From contig NC_064034.1 of the NCBI RefSeq assembly GCF_932526225.1, positions 20,921,747 to 20,985,746 of the forward strand: a stretch of DNA of 64,000 nucleotides, given 5' to 3'. Source of the stretch: Nematostella vectensis (Eukaryota > Cnidaria > Anthozoa > Actiniaria > Edwardsiidae). Within the stretch, counting starts at the first letter, position 1; every line of letters begins with the position of its first letter. Under the pieces are notes generated by a model. That model saw nothing but the letters and a program-made list of their open reading frames with translations. It searched no databases and was not told where the DNA came from. The translations under genes and the position numbers were made by a program. Shown here in pieces: positions 44,107-55,793 of the stretch.

Positions 44107-45017
44107 TAAGCGGATTCATGTTAGAATATGCTCAATAACAACTTTTGCACTTATTGGAGTTGATTTCACCTGGATTATTGATCTGCAGGGCTTCTTTTTG
44201 AGTCTTGACTCTGTTTTATGGCCAATAAGCTTTGCTGTAATCCTGAATGAACTATACGGACAAGCGGATATATGTAAATCACTCATTCTTAGTTAACGGG
44301 TACCATTGATGTCACACGTATATATAGCTCTACATTTTGTATTTAGGCGCAATTTCTTGAGAGATGTGTGATTTTGCGAAGAGTTTGGGTCTATGGGAGA
44401 TTTTGTTTTAAGTTTTCTGTGTAAAAAGTTCGACATATTACAAAATATTGACCTCTGAACATGTAACGCTATACGAAAACCATATGTCACAAGAATAAAA
44501 AACAAAGTTTAAACCGAAAACTTGAGATGCTGTAATCCTGAATGAACTATTATCGTCAAGGTAACGGGTCCTTCCTCCCCTTATCTCGAAATTCGGGTTA
44601 AAATGGCTCCTAAAAAAAAATGGAACGGATACTACGATTAACTACCAGAGCTTAGTTGCTTACCTTGACAAGCTTTTCAAGGTAACGAAGCAAGCGAACT
44701 CCAGAAAGCGAGCTGTAAACTCCCGAGATAAAAGTTGATTGTGTCGCACTACTGTTTCTGTTTCTTGGAACTTTGTGTGCGCGCGCATGCTTATTTTATA
44801 ACGTCATCAAAGGAACACAGGGAACCAAATCCTAGACAACTTGCACCCCAAACATTGCTGTGGCATCGGCATTTTTCGAACGAAAGAAAAAGAACAAGTA
44901 AATAGTCTCATTTTGTAGAAAAACTCAATAATTTCGCAAAGCTAAGGTCCGCATTTTCAAAGCTTGAGCTTGTGATAACACGGTACGACTAAGGTAATAA
45001 TGGCATGTACCAGCTTG
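44107..45017. repeat. Segmental duplicate C, right part
   Basis: It continues copy C after the retrotransposon. A block of about 250 bp at 44277-44527 is not found in the other copies. It includes the ggaacacagggaaccaaatc segment common to all copies. No gene. Confidence 0.75.
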
Positions 45018-45564
45018 ATTCTCAAGCTGTTTAGATCGATCACAACAGTTTGAAATACACCTAAGACGCGGTAATCTCTCCTGTTTCCCCTTTATCCTTT
45101 TCCTATTCCGCCCTAGTCCTCGGAGCCAACTGTCCTATACTTATATAACCACTATCTATCTCCTATTTGCCATCCATTTCTTTCTTTTATACCGTATCTG
45201 CACGCCTTCATATTTTATTCCTATCACCGGCCTTGTAATTCCATTTAATTGTCTACAAGCTCACATTACACTCCACAAGATTGAACAATATGTTATCACA
45301 AGAAGTTATCAACATGTAATTATCACCTTCCTCCGAAGGTCAAACACACAGTTCTCCCCTAACATCTCACTGCTAGCCTATTTCTACCTCTCATACATAG
45401 CCACTACTCCGACCCTTACAGCCCCCAATGCAATACACCATATAGAATAGCTACACGTACACACTAACCCACGCACCAACGTCCATTACCACACATTTTA
45501 TCACCCCACACAGCCACGGTTAAGCCCCGACGCCTCGGTACGAATACCAGATTAAAACCAAAAC
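45018..45564. mobile_element. Solo arm of the foldback element
   Basis: It matches the right arm at about 30185-30725 closely, including gcggtaatctctcctgtttc and the terminal cagattaaaaccaaaac. The left arm is absent. Confidence 0.75.
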
Positions 45565-46672
45565 AACTGGGATGGTAGAGGTGAGATCCCTGTGGCTAAG
45601 ACATGTCGTAGACAGGTTGCATACGACTATGACATAACTAAAAGCAACAATATGCTGACGTCATCAAAAATATATTCATATTTCATGAAAGAAACATCGT
45701 ATGACAGCCAAATTAGATGGTGTCATGTAGGTGTATCAGGGAGCGAGTGCAACAAGATGGTCACGTGATTAGTGATGTCATCGATGACGTCACTAAAGGC
45801 AATCCAGTCTTACGTGACTAAAAAAACACAAAATATTAAGAAACATTGTATTACAACAAAGCTTGGTAAGGGTCATGTATGTCAAGAAGGATGCAAAACT
45901 GTGTCACTTATAATGTGTGATTTACGAAAAGATAAAAATAATGGCGAGGCAAAGATAATCAATTATTTGCAAACCACTTTGTACAATTTTGTGTAATTCG
46001 TTATTTTAACCCTATTCAGACTGGGGGGGGGGGGCTCTTTAAGCCCCCCATCCGGGAAAATTGCTATAACTTCTGAACCATAGAAGCTAAACCTTGGTGA
46101 CTTTACCCAAAATCTATCTGCGGACGTTTTGATGCCATTGACATGTCGAGGAGACGCTCCATGTTACCATGGCAACCGTTTTTTCACACATAGGTTTCTC
46201 AAAAACTAAAAAGTATTGATTTTTTTATATTTTGGTCCTGTTTCTCAGATTTAAATGCCTCTTCTGACTTTATAAGTTTGTTTAGGTGACAATTTTCACA
46301 ACAGCGCTAGAATTTTTTTACCTCGGATATTTGGGGGAGGGGTGGAAAAAGGTGCAACAAGATGGTCACGTGATTTGTGATGTGATCGATGACGTTAATC
46401 AAAGTAAACTACTTCTTAGGTGATTTAAAAAAAACATATTTATATCGCATGAAAAAAACATGACAACCGAGCTCGGTAGAAGGATGCAAAACGTCACATA
46501 ATGTGTGATTCCACTTAAACGTTTACTGTTTGTACTTCCATTTGCAATCATACTTTTACAAAGCGATCACCAGCATTAAGTACTACTTACAATCATTTCA
46601 CTAACACATTTACAAATGCTTTGAGCGTCTGTCTAGTCTAGATTTGTTGAAATCTGTTTTAGTGGTGCTCAT

Positions 46673-46927
46673 CTACAAAGTTGGCGACAAACCAGCGGCA
46701 ACACAGGCAGCCATACACACTCCTTGGGCCGCATTGCATGCTAGGACGGCGGCGGGTACTCCAGCCCCTCCCGTACTGACGCCTGCCACGCCTCCGGCTG
46801 CCGCAACACAGGTAACCCACACTGCATTGCAGCCTGTCTGACAGATACCATAAGCCAGGGGTCCAGCACTCGATGAGGCGATGAGCATGGTGAGGGCCAA
46901 AAGCATCAACATCTTACGTGTAGCCAT
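46673..46927 (-). CDS. Small secreted Cys/Ala/Gly-rich peptide, copy D
   Basis: This is an 84-aa protein identical to copy C except for Thr3 (MATRK in place of MAARK). The signal peptide, six cysteines and 153-bp leader intron (47080-46928) are all intact. Function is unknown. Confidence 0.75.
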   Translation of the reverse strand: MATRKMLMLLALTMLIASSSAGPLAYGICQTGCNAVWVTCVAAAGGVAGVSTGGAGVPAAVLACNAAQGVCMAACVAAGLSPTL

Positions 46928-47245
46928 CTAGACACACACAGGCTTTATGAGTATTTACTTTACGGGAGCATCATATGAACACACGCTCTGATTGGTTTGC
47001 TTTCTCGGGATAATAGACGGAATCTACTCCCAACACATGGGATAATGAGTAGATGCATAAAATGATCGCAGGAAACTTACATGTTTCCTGAAGTGAGAGA
47101 ATTATTGAGGTCAAAGCAAGACGAATTACAGTAACATAATTATCGCATTAGAAGGTATCTTTTTGCTTTGCAATTTACGGGCGAGAATAAACAAATTAAT
47201 CGCCAATAGCATTCGAGAAATCACACAGTTCAGTGTCAAAACAAA

Positions 47246-47411
47246 ATGGAAGGAAGATACCGTAGAGTTTTATGAGCAAGTAAACAGCCAAAGCGCCCAA
47301 CTTTGAGAGGATGAGCTACGGAAACTCGAAGAAAAAAGCGTACCTAATAACATCAAAAAAACAAAACTCGTGGGGAATCAAGAAATTCTTTGGCCAGTTG
47401 GATCCAAACAA
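47246..47411 (+). pseudogene. Broken first-exon fragment, copy D
   Basis: It is homologous to 35988-36152 with the donor GTGAGT at 47412. It has the same cccaactttgagaggatgag disruption type as copy B and an extra A in the aaaaaac run. The CCAAT/E2F segment is missing. Confidence 0.45.
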
Positions 47412-48353
47412 GTGAGTGTTTCTTATGCGTTTTTAATGTTGTTGGAGGTAGCCGCGGATCGTACACGTTGGACAAGGGTTGGCCGTCTTCTCCTTTCTTT
47501 ATTGAGCTGCTATCGATCGTGTTTACAAATTTGGTAGAGCTACCGCACTTGTGACTAGCGGGAGGTTGGCTGTCAACAAGGCAAGTACATCGAATCGAAG
47601 AAACAACGTCCGTGAAACATGTTTTCTAAAGCTTTTTAAGAGGGTTATTATTTCGCTTAGCTAGGAAAATAGCGTACACAATCTGAGTTGAATACGCTAG
47701 GACGAAAAAATGCCGTAAAAATCTCCAGTATCGCGATACGTATCGGTCACTTTATTTTTTGATATCCCGTGGTGCTTTCCGGTCATTGTTTTGGCCTTGG
47801 TTTTATGCTTTTTCATGCTTTGATTGCTTGGGTCTCGGTCGCATGTCCTATTCTCAGCCCTTGGAAAACAAATTGAATGCGAGTTCCACCGTGCAGCTCG
47901 ATTTCTAGTTTCAATTTATAGCATCAATGATCGCATATAAAAAGTAAATACTGTAGGAATGCACCGATTTACTTGTGTGTCATCGTTTATATCATCAGCC
48001 AAATTTGGGTGGGGGGGTGAATAGTTGAATGATAGAAGGTTTATCGCATCAGCAAGTTTGCGACTTTACTGGCTTATGACGACGGCTTGAAAAAAAAACT
48101 TGAAACATGCCTTGTGGTTGTCAAATTCACGTGTAATACACGATTTGGGGGGTGTTTCTTAACGGAATTTATGATTTCTCTCCCCCTACTAAGGTAAGAA
48201 ACAAGGTTGGAGGCGCCATTTTCGGTAGCACTCAAATACCGTCGAAATTCTAGAGGAAAAAACAACAAACAAAATATTTTTATCGCGCAGACCTATGCCA
48301 GGGTACACTTACATTCGATATGTGGCAAAACATCCGAGCTAAATAATTTTCCC

Positions 48354-48726
48354 TGGCCGCTAGCCGTATTTTAAAACGGGAAAAGAGCCACAAGCATCCT
48401 TGACCGACGCCGTTGGACGATTACTCACGCTTGAAGGGGACGAGTAAAGCGTTTTTGTGAAATGTTGTCAATAAAATTAAGGCATGTTCTAAGTTTTAAG
48501 GCAATTTTATTGACAACATTCTACAAAAAAAGCTTTACTCGTCCCCTCTCAGATCAGCCAAGTTCCGAGCTACGAACAAGCAACCATTGCCTGGGCTACC
48601 TGTGCCATTACCTGGGCTACCTGTGCTTCTTCCCAGCGCGGTCAAGCGTAAGTAATCGTCCAACGGCGTCTAGTCGGTAAGGATGCTTGTGGCTACTTTC
48701 TCGTTTTAAAATACGGCTAGCGGCCA
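48354..48726. mobile_element. Inverted-repeat MITE, copy D
   Basis: Same element as 37097-37469, at the equivalent position. Confidence 0.75.
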
Positions 48727-49254
48727 CCCGGCTTCCCACCTGTTCCCACCCGCGTCAGTGAAGGATTTCTAAGGACATACGAATTCACGCAAATAAACAT
48801 CTATAAGTTATATATTCATGCTCTATTCATGAAATAAACTTAGTTGGGATGTAAATGGATCCCTCTGTCACTGATGTTTTTTCTTCCCAAGAAGCTAAAT
48901 TTTACGAGTTTAGAGCGATATAACTTTGTATCGGATTTTGAGTCTCAAATAAAAGCGCTCAATTTGAAAAGGTTTCCATAGCGATATTTTACTTTTGAAC
49001 TCATCAATCTAATATCAAACTTGGTATAGAGCAGGATATTTTGCTGTTTTGGTCACTTTTTGCGATGCGACGTCTCGCTAACAAAACAAACAAGTTTCAA
49101 ATTTTGAATATTTGCATAATAAGTAGGTAGATCGATATTATCAAAAATGGTAATGTACGGCACTGCTTTAGTTGGTCATAAGAATCGATGTTTCAAACTG
49201 CGTTATTTTTTGTGATTTCCCCGCGAAAGCTGGTCATTTATGTAAACGTCCGAT

Positions 49255-49620
49255 CAGATCTCATGAATACTGGTAAGCGGATTCATGTTAGAATATGCTC
49301 AATAACAACTTTTGCACTTATTGGAGTTGATTTTACCTGGATTATTGATCTGCAGGGCTTCTTTTTGAGTCTTGACTCTGTTTTATGGCCAATAAGCTTT
49401 GCTGTAATCCTGAATGAACTATACGGACAAGCGGATTTATGTAAATGTTCGATCAGATCTCATGAATACGGATAAGCGGATTCATGTTAGATTATGCTCA
49501 ATAACAACTTTTGCACTTATTGGAGTTGATTTCACCTGGATTATTGATCTGCAGGGCTTCTTTTTGAGTCTTGACTCTGTTTTATGGCCAATAAGCTATG
49601 CTGTAATCCTGAATGAACTA
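49255..49620. repeat. 199-bp tandem repeat, about two copies
   Basis: Units start cggattcatgttaga(a/t)tatgc at about 49279 and 49478 and include tgatctgcagggcttctttt and gatcagatctcatgaatac. Copy B has about 1.5 units and copy A one, so the number varies between duplicates. Confidence 0.75.
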
Positions 49621-49832
49621 TTATCAAGCAAGCGAACTCCAGAAAGCGAGCTGTAAACTCCCGAGATAAATGAATTTATTTTCGGTATTAACGAGATTGT
49701 TGTTGTTTCTTTTGTTCCCTTTTTGGTCACATGACTTTAGTATGTCCTTATTATACATTGTTTGGCGTCGCGTTATTCACTTGACGCCTTCCAGCTCTAC
49801 TAATAACTCTCTCTAGAATCGATGGTATATTT

Positions 49833-50591
49833 ATGGCTACTAAAGAGGATCTAGAAAGCTTTAAATCCTTTCTACTGACCGAGCTTGACGCCCATAAATC
49901 AAGTCTCACAAGTTTATTTAAAGAGTCTTCCGACTCGGCTGAACAAGCGCTAACTTTGTCGAAGCAGTTAAAAACCGAATCCGAAGTCAAGCTCATTCAC
50001 CCTGGTAACCTACGGAACTACAAATTCAATCTTTCTGTCAAGGAGCATCTCGATAAATCACTGTCAAGCCTGGCCTTAACCCCTACTGCTCCACAGACCG
50101 ACGACGCGATCTTTCATATAAAACAAGCCGTATCGCTTATCGAAGACAGAAATCGTAAGATCAGAATTGCGGATTCCTCTGAGGGTGGCTGGGCCACTGT
50201 TAAACATTACGAGGGCTCGCCGGTAGCTATCGATCAGGAGGACGACAAGAAGATTAGGGCCGCCGAGCGGGAAGCTTTGCGAGAAAAAACCAGAGCCAAC
50301 AAGCACAAGTATGCTGAGAAACCTTCAGGAAGAGGTCGCGGCGCTTTTGCGCCCTACAACAGGCCTTCGTTCGACCAGAGAGCCGGTTGGTCCGGTCGAC
50401 AGCCAAGCTACCAGCAGTATGGCTCCAGTTTTGGCCAACAGCGTCCCAACGAACAGCAGCGAGGATCCTGTCGTTACTGTGGAGCCCCTGGGCATTGGTG
50501 GAGGGATTGCCCTGTGCGCATCGCCAAATCCTTCCCCCAGTTTGGTACTCCCGGCACAACAACAAGCTCCACGTCAGCCAGCCGCCAGTAG
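49833..50591 (+). CDS. Gag-like protein of the DIRS-type element
   Basis: 252 aa. The N-terminal helical part starts MATKEDLESFKSFLLTELDA and continues as a charged capsid-like region to about residue 160. A Gly/Arg/Gln-rich linker (GRGRGAFAPYNRPSFDQRAG) and one CCHC knuckle (CRYCGAPGHWWRDC, about 212-225) follow, as in DIRS Gag. The frame is intact. Its 3' end overlaps the reverse-transcriptase frame in a different phase, implying either frameshifting or internal initiation for the latter. Confidence 0.7.
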   Translation: MATKEDLESFKSFLLTELDAHKSSLTSLFKESSDSAEQALTLSKQLKTESEVKLIHPGNLRNYKFNLSVKEHLDKSLSSLALTPTAPQTDDAIFHIKQAVSLIEDRNRKIRIADSSEGGWATVKHYEGSPVAIDQEDDKKIRAAEREALREKTRANKHKYAEKPSGRGRGAFAPYNRPSFDQRAGWSGRQPSYQQYGSSFGQQRPNEQQRGSCRYCGAPGHWWRDCPVRIAKSFPQFGTPGTTTSSTSASRQ

Positions 50592-52323
50592 CCCTTCCTT
50601 TTTTAAGAACTTGGCTAGTGAAGTCAGTGAGGCGTTTTCTGGTTCTCTTACTACTTCATGTGATAATGGCATTGATTGTGCTACACCCGACCAAGAAATG
50701 CAAGCTTTGATTGAAGATAAGTCTGTTATCAATTATGACAATGATACTGTCTTAGACTTTTATAAGCGTAACTTGTATGAATATGAAAGTGGTGTTACCC
50801 CACCTGTAGTTAAGGGTCGTCTTAAAGCTCATGTTTCGTTTTGGAAGGATATTAACGCTCCTAGTTGGATTCTGGATGTTATTAATATAGGTTACTCTAT
50901 CCCGTTCTCCAGTTTGCCAACTAGGGTTCATTTGCCTAATAATAAGTCCACCCTTAGTGATCCCACTTTCGTATCTGATGCTATTGCAGAATTGCTTAAC
51001 TTAGGCTTAGTTGTTGAAGTTTTTGCTCCGCCGACTGTCATAAATCCTTTGTCTGTTTCGTATAATTCCGCTGGGAAACCTAGACTCATACTGGATCTTC
51101 GGCATGTTAACAAGTGCATTCCTAAGCAGAAGTTTCGCATGGAAGATTGGAAGTCATTTATTCAAATTATCGTTCAGAATGGTTTTTTGTTTAAGTTCGA
51201 TATGAAGTCCGGATATCACCACATTGATATGTCGTACTCTTCTCAGCAATATTTAGGTTTTCAGTGGCCTCTCGATTCTAATATTAATCGTTACTTTTGT
51301 TTTTCGGTTTTGCCATTCGGAATCTCTTCAGCTCCTTATTTGTTTACTAAATTTTTCCGTCCTTTAGTTCGCCACTGGCGCTCGTTGGGATTTCGTACCG
51401 TTCTTTAATTAGATGACGGTATTTTTTGCGAGAAAGATTTAGCTACGGCCGAGCGCGTAGCTGAGGTTGTTCGTGCAGACTTAATTCGCGCTGATATTGT
51501 TCCTAATTTCGAGAAATCGGTCTGGCACCCTTCTCAAACGCTTGAATGGCTCGGCATTGTCTGGAACCTTGCGGATTCGAGTATTTCTATTCCTCGACCT
51601 AGAATTGATAAGTTAATTTCTTCTCTGCAAGAAATTAAGTCGCGTTTGCCTTTAGTTACACCTCGTTTTTTGGCCTCTTGTGTAGGTAAGATAATTTCAC
51701 TTTCGCCTGTGGTCGGTAATATTGCCATCATTATGACCAGATTTTTGCAGTCTGCTGTTAATTTTAGAGAACAATGGGACACTCAGTTAGACCTTCGTTG
51801 TTATCAGTTTTTTCAACAATGCCTCGTAGAAGTTGAGTTCTGGCTTTCGTCATCCGTGCGTTTGAATAACAAGATTCTTTTTTCCTATTCTAAGCCCATT
51901 GTCGTTATTCATTCTGATGCTAGCGCTTTTGCATGCGGTGGTCATGCTCTTGTTCTAGATAGTGCTGAATTTGAATTATTTTTTCAAGCGTTCTCTACTA
52001 TTGAATCCGTTTCGGATAGCAATGGCCGTGAATTGTTAGCAATTATTTACTCACTTAAGTCTTTTAGACCGCTTATTGAGGGTAAGATTGTTAAGATTTA
52101 TAGGGACAATCGCAACGCCGCTATAATAACTCGCAAAGGAAGCATGTCCCTGAGGCTTCCTGAGATAGCTTTGGATATTTTTCATTTTTGTGCTTCACAC
52201 CAAGTTTCTCTAGAAGTCGAGTGGGTTCCTAGGCAACTTAATGAGTATGCAGATTTGCTCAGTCGAGTCGAGTTGTCGACTATGATGACTGGACCGTGTC
52301 CAATGCCTTTTTCATTCGCATGA
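50311..52323 (+). pseudogene. Reverse transcriptase-RNase H with stop at the YLDD tyrosine
   Basis: A single phase runs from about 50560 through 52323. RT motifs: KPRLILDLRHVNKCIPKQKF, FKFDMKSGYHHIDM (motif A Asp), LPFGISSAPYLFTKFF. At 51406-51408 a TAA stands immediately before LDDG, exactly where the Tyr of the catalytic YLDD box is expected. RNase H follows in the same phase with VVIHSDASAFACGGH, GRELLAIIYSL and YRDNRNAAI, then PRQLNEYADLLSR. At about 52265-52280 the sense moves to another frame (to 52733). Confidence 0.8.
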
Positions 52324-52733
52324 GTTCATTTTTCGGCCCCTTTTCAGCTGATTGTTTCGCTTCTCACAATTCGGCCAAGTGTGCTAAGTTTTATTCCAAG
52401 TTCTGGTGTCCGGGCACACAAGCGGTTGATGCGTTTAGCGTCGATTGGTCCCATGACAACAACTGGCTTGTTCCGCCTATCTACCTCATTCCACGCACGG
52501 TTTTTCATTTAGAGGCGTGCCACGCTCATGGGTGTCTTGTTGTTCCGAAATGGCAATCGTCCGTTTTCTGGTCAGTGCTTTTTCCTTTACATGAGCCCAG
52601 GTTTTCAGTCCTCGAGGTGATGGAGTTTTCGGACTCTAGTGGAATGTTTGGTCCGTCTAGCTTTAACACGATTTTCTCGGATGGTAAATTCCAATCCCCG
52701 GTTCTAGTCATTAATCTTGATGCTTCTCATTAG
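52296..52733 (+). pseudogene. C-terminal extension of the DIRS-type pol (other frame)
   Basis: It contains FGPFSADCFASHNSAKCAKF, FWCPGTQAVDAFSVDWSHDN and NNWLVPPIYLIPRTVFHLEA. This is the conserved tail that follows RNase H in many DIRS-like elements (I recall the pattern; it is sometimes compared with a methyltransferase-like region). It is separated from the RNase H frame by a frameshift at about 52265-52280. Confidence 0.65.
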
Positions 52734-53205
52734 CTTTATTTAGTAGCCGAGCTTTATAGCTGAATATTTAGAGTGTAATCAAGGCCGCTGTGAAGGCTTA
52801 TGCCTGGAGCTTTATAGCTCGCATGTTGGATTATTCCATATGATAAACATCATACAATGAAAAGAGATGAACTTGTTATTACAGAGAGGATACATTTGTA
52901 TGCGCTTTATAGCCTATAGAATGATATATGTGAAATCATAATGAAATTATTTTCCTATGCTTGTTTTAAGCCTGTGTGTATGATGTCATTATATTGGTGT
53001 AAGATTAAAATCTACTTACTCGAGATTAACGATTGTTTTTCCCTTTTTTCTTTACAAATCGCTTTGCTTATTTAGACAACCCTCTGCTGGTTGACCTGTC
53101 TAGGTTTATTCTATTTCCACCAGTTATACTGGTGCGGAAGGCACAACAGAGCTAGGCTCTAAATCAAGTACCCCCTTGAGTGTATTGTTAGTAAGCATTG
53201 TAAGC
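52734..53205. other. Non-coding spacer of the DIRS-type element
   Basis: AT-rich, with the word gagctttatagct repeated at about 52749 and 52808 and a related gcgctttatagcc at about 52900. No gene. Confidence 0.5.
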
Positions 53206-53495
53206 ACTGTCACTGGGGGTGGTCACTGCCAGAGGGTTTATTGCGTCCCCAGTGGTTCTTTTACGTCCCTTCGGTTCAGGTTAATGTAGTGCAGCTTGAA
53301 GAGACGGGACCTCCGGTTTAGTGTCCTTATCCGAGAAGACTGGAAACACGGGAGAATAACTTCAACTCACTTGTGACACAAATTCGAACCAAGGCAGGAA
53401 CCCGGAAAAATCCCCAGTTTGAGCCAGGATTCGAACCTTGGCCACAGCGGTGAGAGGCCGACGCGCTAACACACTTGGCCACCCGTGCTTCCACC
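53206..53495 (-). mobile_element. Complete tRNA-derived SINE
   Basis: Read on the minus strand, the tRNA-like head starts ggaagcacgggtggccaagt and has box B ggttcgaatcc. A tRNA-unrelated body follows, ending with ccagtgacagtgctta. Heads or tails of the same family occur at 34852-34938 and 11109-11213. It lies inside the DIRS-type element. Confidence 0.75.
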
Positions 53496-53582
53496 AAAGA
53501 ATGAAATAGCATAGTAGCTGGACTGAACAGAGGAAAAAGACAGACCTGACTGCGCTAAACTAACTAAATACAAAGCAACAAG
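53496..53582 (-). repeat. Inverted duplicate of part of the recombinase gene
   Basis: About 87 bp are an exact or nearly exact reverse complement of about 53717-53803 (aatgaaatagcatagtagct through ctaaatacaaagcaac). It could fold with the gene into a hairpin with a loop of about 134 bases. Confidence 0.85.
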
Positions 53583-53601
53583 ACAAGTCCCTGAAGTCCT
53601 A

Positions 53602-54537
53602 TTGTCATCCAACGCCCCCACTACAGTAAAAGGCTATTCTGCCAAGTTTAAAAAGTGGAGACAGTGGACAAGCTGTTTCGACGAGGTCACCTACTTCCCA
53701 GCTAAAGATTCTTATGTTGCTTTGTATTTAGTTAGTTTAGCGCAGTCAGGTCTGTCTTTTTCCTCTGTTCAGTCCAGCTACTATGCTATTTCATTCTTTC
53801 ATAAATCCTGTGGGGCCCCAAATCCTTGTGATAGTAACTTTTGTAAGGCCGTTTTGAAGGGTATCTCTCGCATGTTATCAGTTTCTAAGCCTAAAGTATC
53901 TAGACAACGCTTACCTATTTTGCCTGAGCATTTATCCGCGTTAGTTAATAAGTTTGCCGGCACTTTTGCTACTCTATCTGATATTAGAGATGTTTGTATT
54001 TGTTTGGTCGGCTTTGCCGGTTTTCTTCGCTATGACGAAATCTGTAATATTAAGTGGTCACACATACAATTTGAACAAAGTTATTTTTCTATCTTGATCC
54101 CTAAGAGTAAGACAGACCAGCTTAGCTTAGGTTCAACCGTGATAATCGCTAAGAAAGGCAATGCTACTTGCCCCTATAACATGTTAAAAAGGTATGCCTT
54201 ATTGTCCGGTGACAATCCTTCCTCCCATGAGTTTGTTTTTCGATCTCTCGTTGCGCATCGCCCGAATAACGTTTACACTCTACGAGCTGGTTCGAATCTC
54301 TCATACTCTAGAGCGCGCGAAGTTATTCTAGCCAAGTTTAAATCTATCGGCATTGACACCGCACGCGTGGGTCTCCATTCGCTTAGGAGTGGCGGCGCCA
54401 CCTCTGCAGCCAATAGCGATGTCCCTGATCGCCTGATTAAGAAACACGGTCGGTGGAAGACAGAAAGATGCAAAGATCTTTATTGTAGGGAAGATCTACA
54501 ACACCAATTGCTTGTAAGCCTTAACTTAGGCTTGTAA
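53602..54537 (+). pseudogene. Tyrosine recombinase of the DIRS-type element, start lost
   Basis: 311 codons, open to TAA 54535-54537, but no ATG at the start: the frame opens after the inverted duplication with SSNAPTTVKGYSAKFKKWRQ, the N-terminal SAM-like region. Catalytic signatures: Arg in FAGFLRYDEICNIKW, HSLRSGGATSAAN (HxxR), HGRWKTERCKDLY (His/Trp and the Tyr nucleophile). The catalytic core appears whole. The N-terminus was probably removed by the SINE/inverted-duplication event. Confidence 0.8.
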
Positions 54538-54700
54538 TTCCATATTTGCTTTCTCCAATTATTCTCGTGCCAGTTCTCTTTAATTCTTAACATCCTTAAC
54601 CAGCTGGATGGCTATCCTCCTACACGTTGTCTCTCTTATTTTATAATATAGACAATAAATATTTTCTATTCGGCTGAACGCAGTGAAAGAGAATAGAAAA

Positions 54701-55452
54701 GTTGATTGTGTCGCACTGTTTGTTTCTGTTTCTTGGAACTTTGTGTGCGCGCGCATGCTTATTTTATAACGTCATCAAAGGAACACAGGGAACCAAATCC
54801 TAGACAACTTGCACCCCAAACATTGCTGTGGCATCGGCATTTGTCGAACGAAAGAAAAAGAACAAGTAAATAAAGTCTCATTTTGTAGAAAAACTCAATA
54901 ATTTCGCAAAGCTGTTTATATTCTTAGGTGCACTGTGACAGCTTAATGTCAAATCCTTTGACAGAGTTGAAAACTGATTGGTTGGAAGGAAATTTCATAA
55001 AATGATGTTAGCCTTGATTGGCCCACTTTTTACCGGGCAGTGGAATGGTTTTCTCTGTGATGAAAACTTTCTACAACTCGACACAAGTAGAACATGAAGC
55101 GACTTCCCGTAAGTTAGCGGGCAATTAAGATTTTGGAATAAACACCCGAAAATGTTTACTTTCCTGGTTTCTGAGTTTATCGGCGTTTTAAGAAACGACA
55201 ATCTGGAAACACAAGTAAAGCTTGTCCCGATTTCCCAATTTAAAAAAAAAACAATTACAAGCTAAATATCTCATTAGGATCACTGATTCCACATTAAACT
55301 CCCACGCTGTGTTCCAATATGCATGCGCGCGGCATGCTTATTTTTATAACGTCATCGAAGGAACACAGGGAACCAAATCCTAGACAACTTGCACCCCAAA
55401 CATTGCTATGGCATCGGCATTTTTCGAAAAAAAGAAAAAGAACCATTAAACC
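54701..55452. repeat. Segmental duplicate D, right part
   Basis: It resumes copy D at gttgattgtgtcgcac. It matches copy A at 27210-27830 through about 55310. A second truncated copy of the ggaacacagggaaccaaatc block follows (55320-55440). No gene. Confidence 0.8.
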
Positions 55453-55793
55453 TACCTGTCAACCTCCGAAAATCTCAATGCTTGATAATTTTTTGGGGGA
55501 GGGGTGGGGTATATTCATTTTGGGGGGGGATTGGTGGATTTAACCTTGCAGGCGTTTGCCGTATAGAAAGCTCTCTCGAACAAATCCACTAATAGATCTC
55601 ACGAGTGTGTTAGATAAATTGCGCTACGCAAGGGAATTGTTGTTTCAAATATTTAAATAGAAAATAGGCAAAATGACAATTTCTATAGAATACTTTTCGC
55701 TAAAAAGCGGGAGATTTGTTGCTCAAACGGGAGAGCGGGAGAAGGGGTCGAAAATCTTGAGACTCCCGCCTAATGCGGGAGAGTTGACAGGTA
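55453..55793. mobile_element. MITE with tacctgtcaac termini
   Basis: 341 bp with exact 11-bp inverted ends (tacctgtcaac / gttgacaggta). It interrupts aagaac...aagtaaataaagt, which is contiguous in copies B and D-left. No coding capacity; the superfamily is not assigned. Confidence 0.7.

Larger units (their letters stand above)
45565..49670. repeat. Segmental duplicate D, left part
   Basis: It matches copy B from 30726 on, so B and D share both the foldback arm and the core. It is interrupted at 49670 by the DIRS-like element and resumes at 54701. It has lost about 100 bp near 49625 (between repeats of caaggtaacg seen in B). Confidence 0.85.
49671..54700 (+). mobile_element. DIRS-type tyrosine-recombinase retrotransposon (degraded)
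   Basis: Inserted into copy D between cccgagataaa and gttgattgtg, which are contiguous in copies B and C. Gene order is Gag with a zinc knuckle, reverse transcriptase-RNase H, a trailing domain, then a tyrosine recombinase; this combination without LTRs or a DDE integrase defines the DIRS/Ngaro group. The right end carries a short hairpin (tctattc...gaataga). No target duplication is evident, as expected for tyrosine-recombinase integration. A SINE and an inverted duplication are inserted before the recombinase. Confidence 0.85.
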
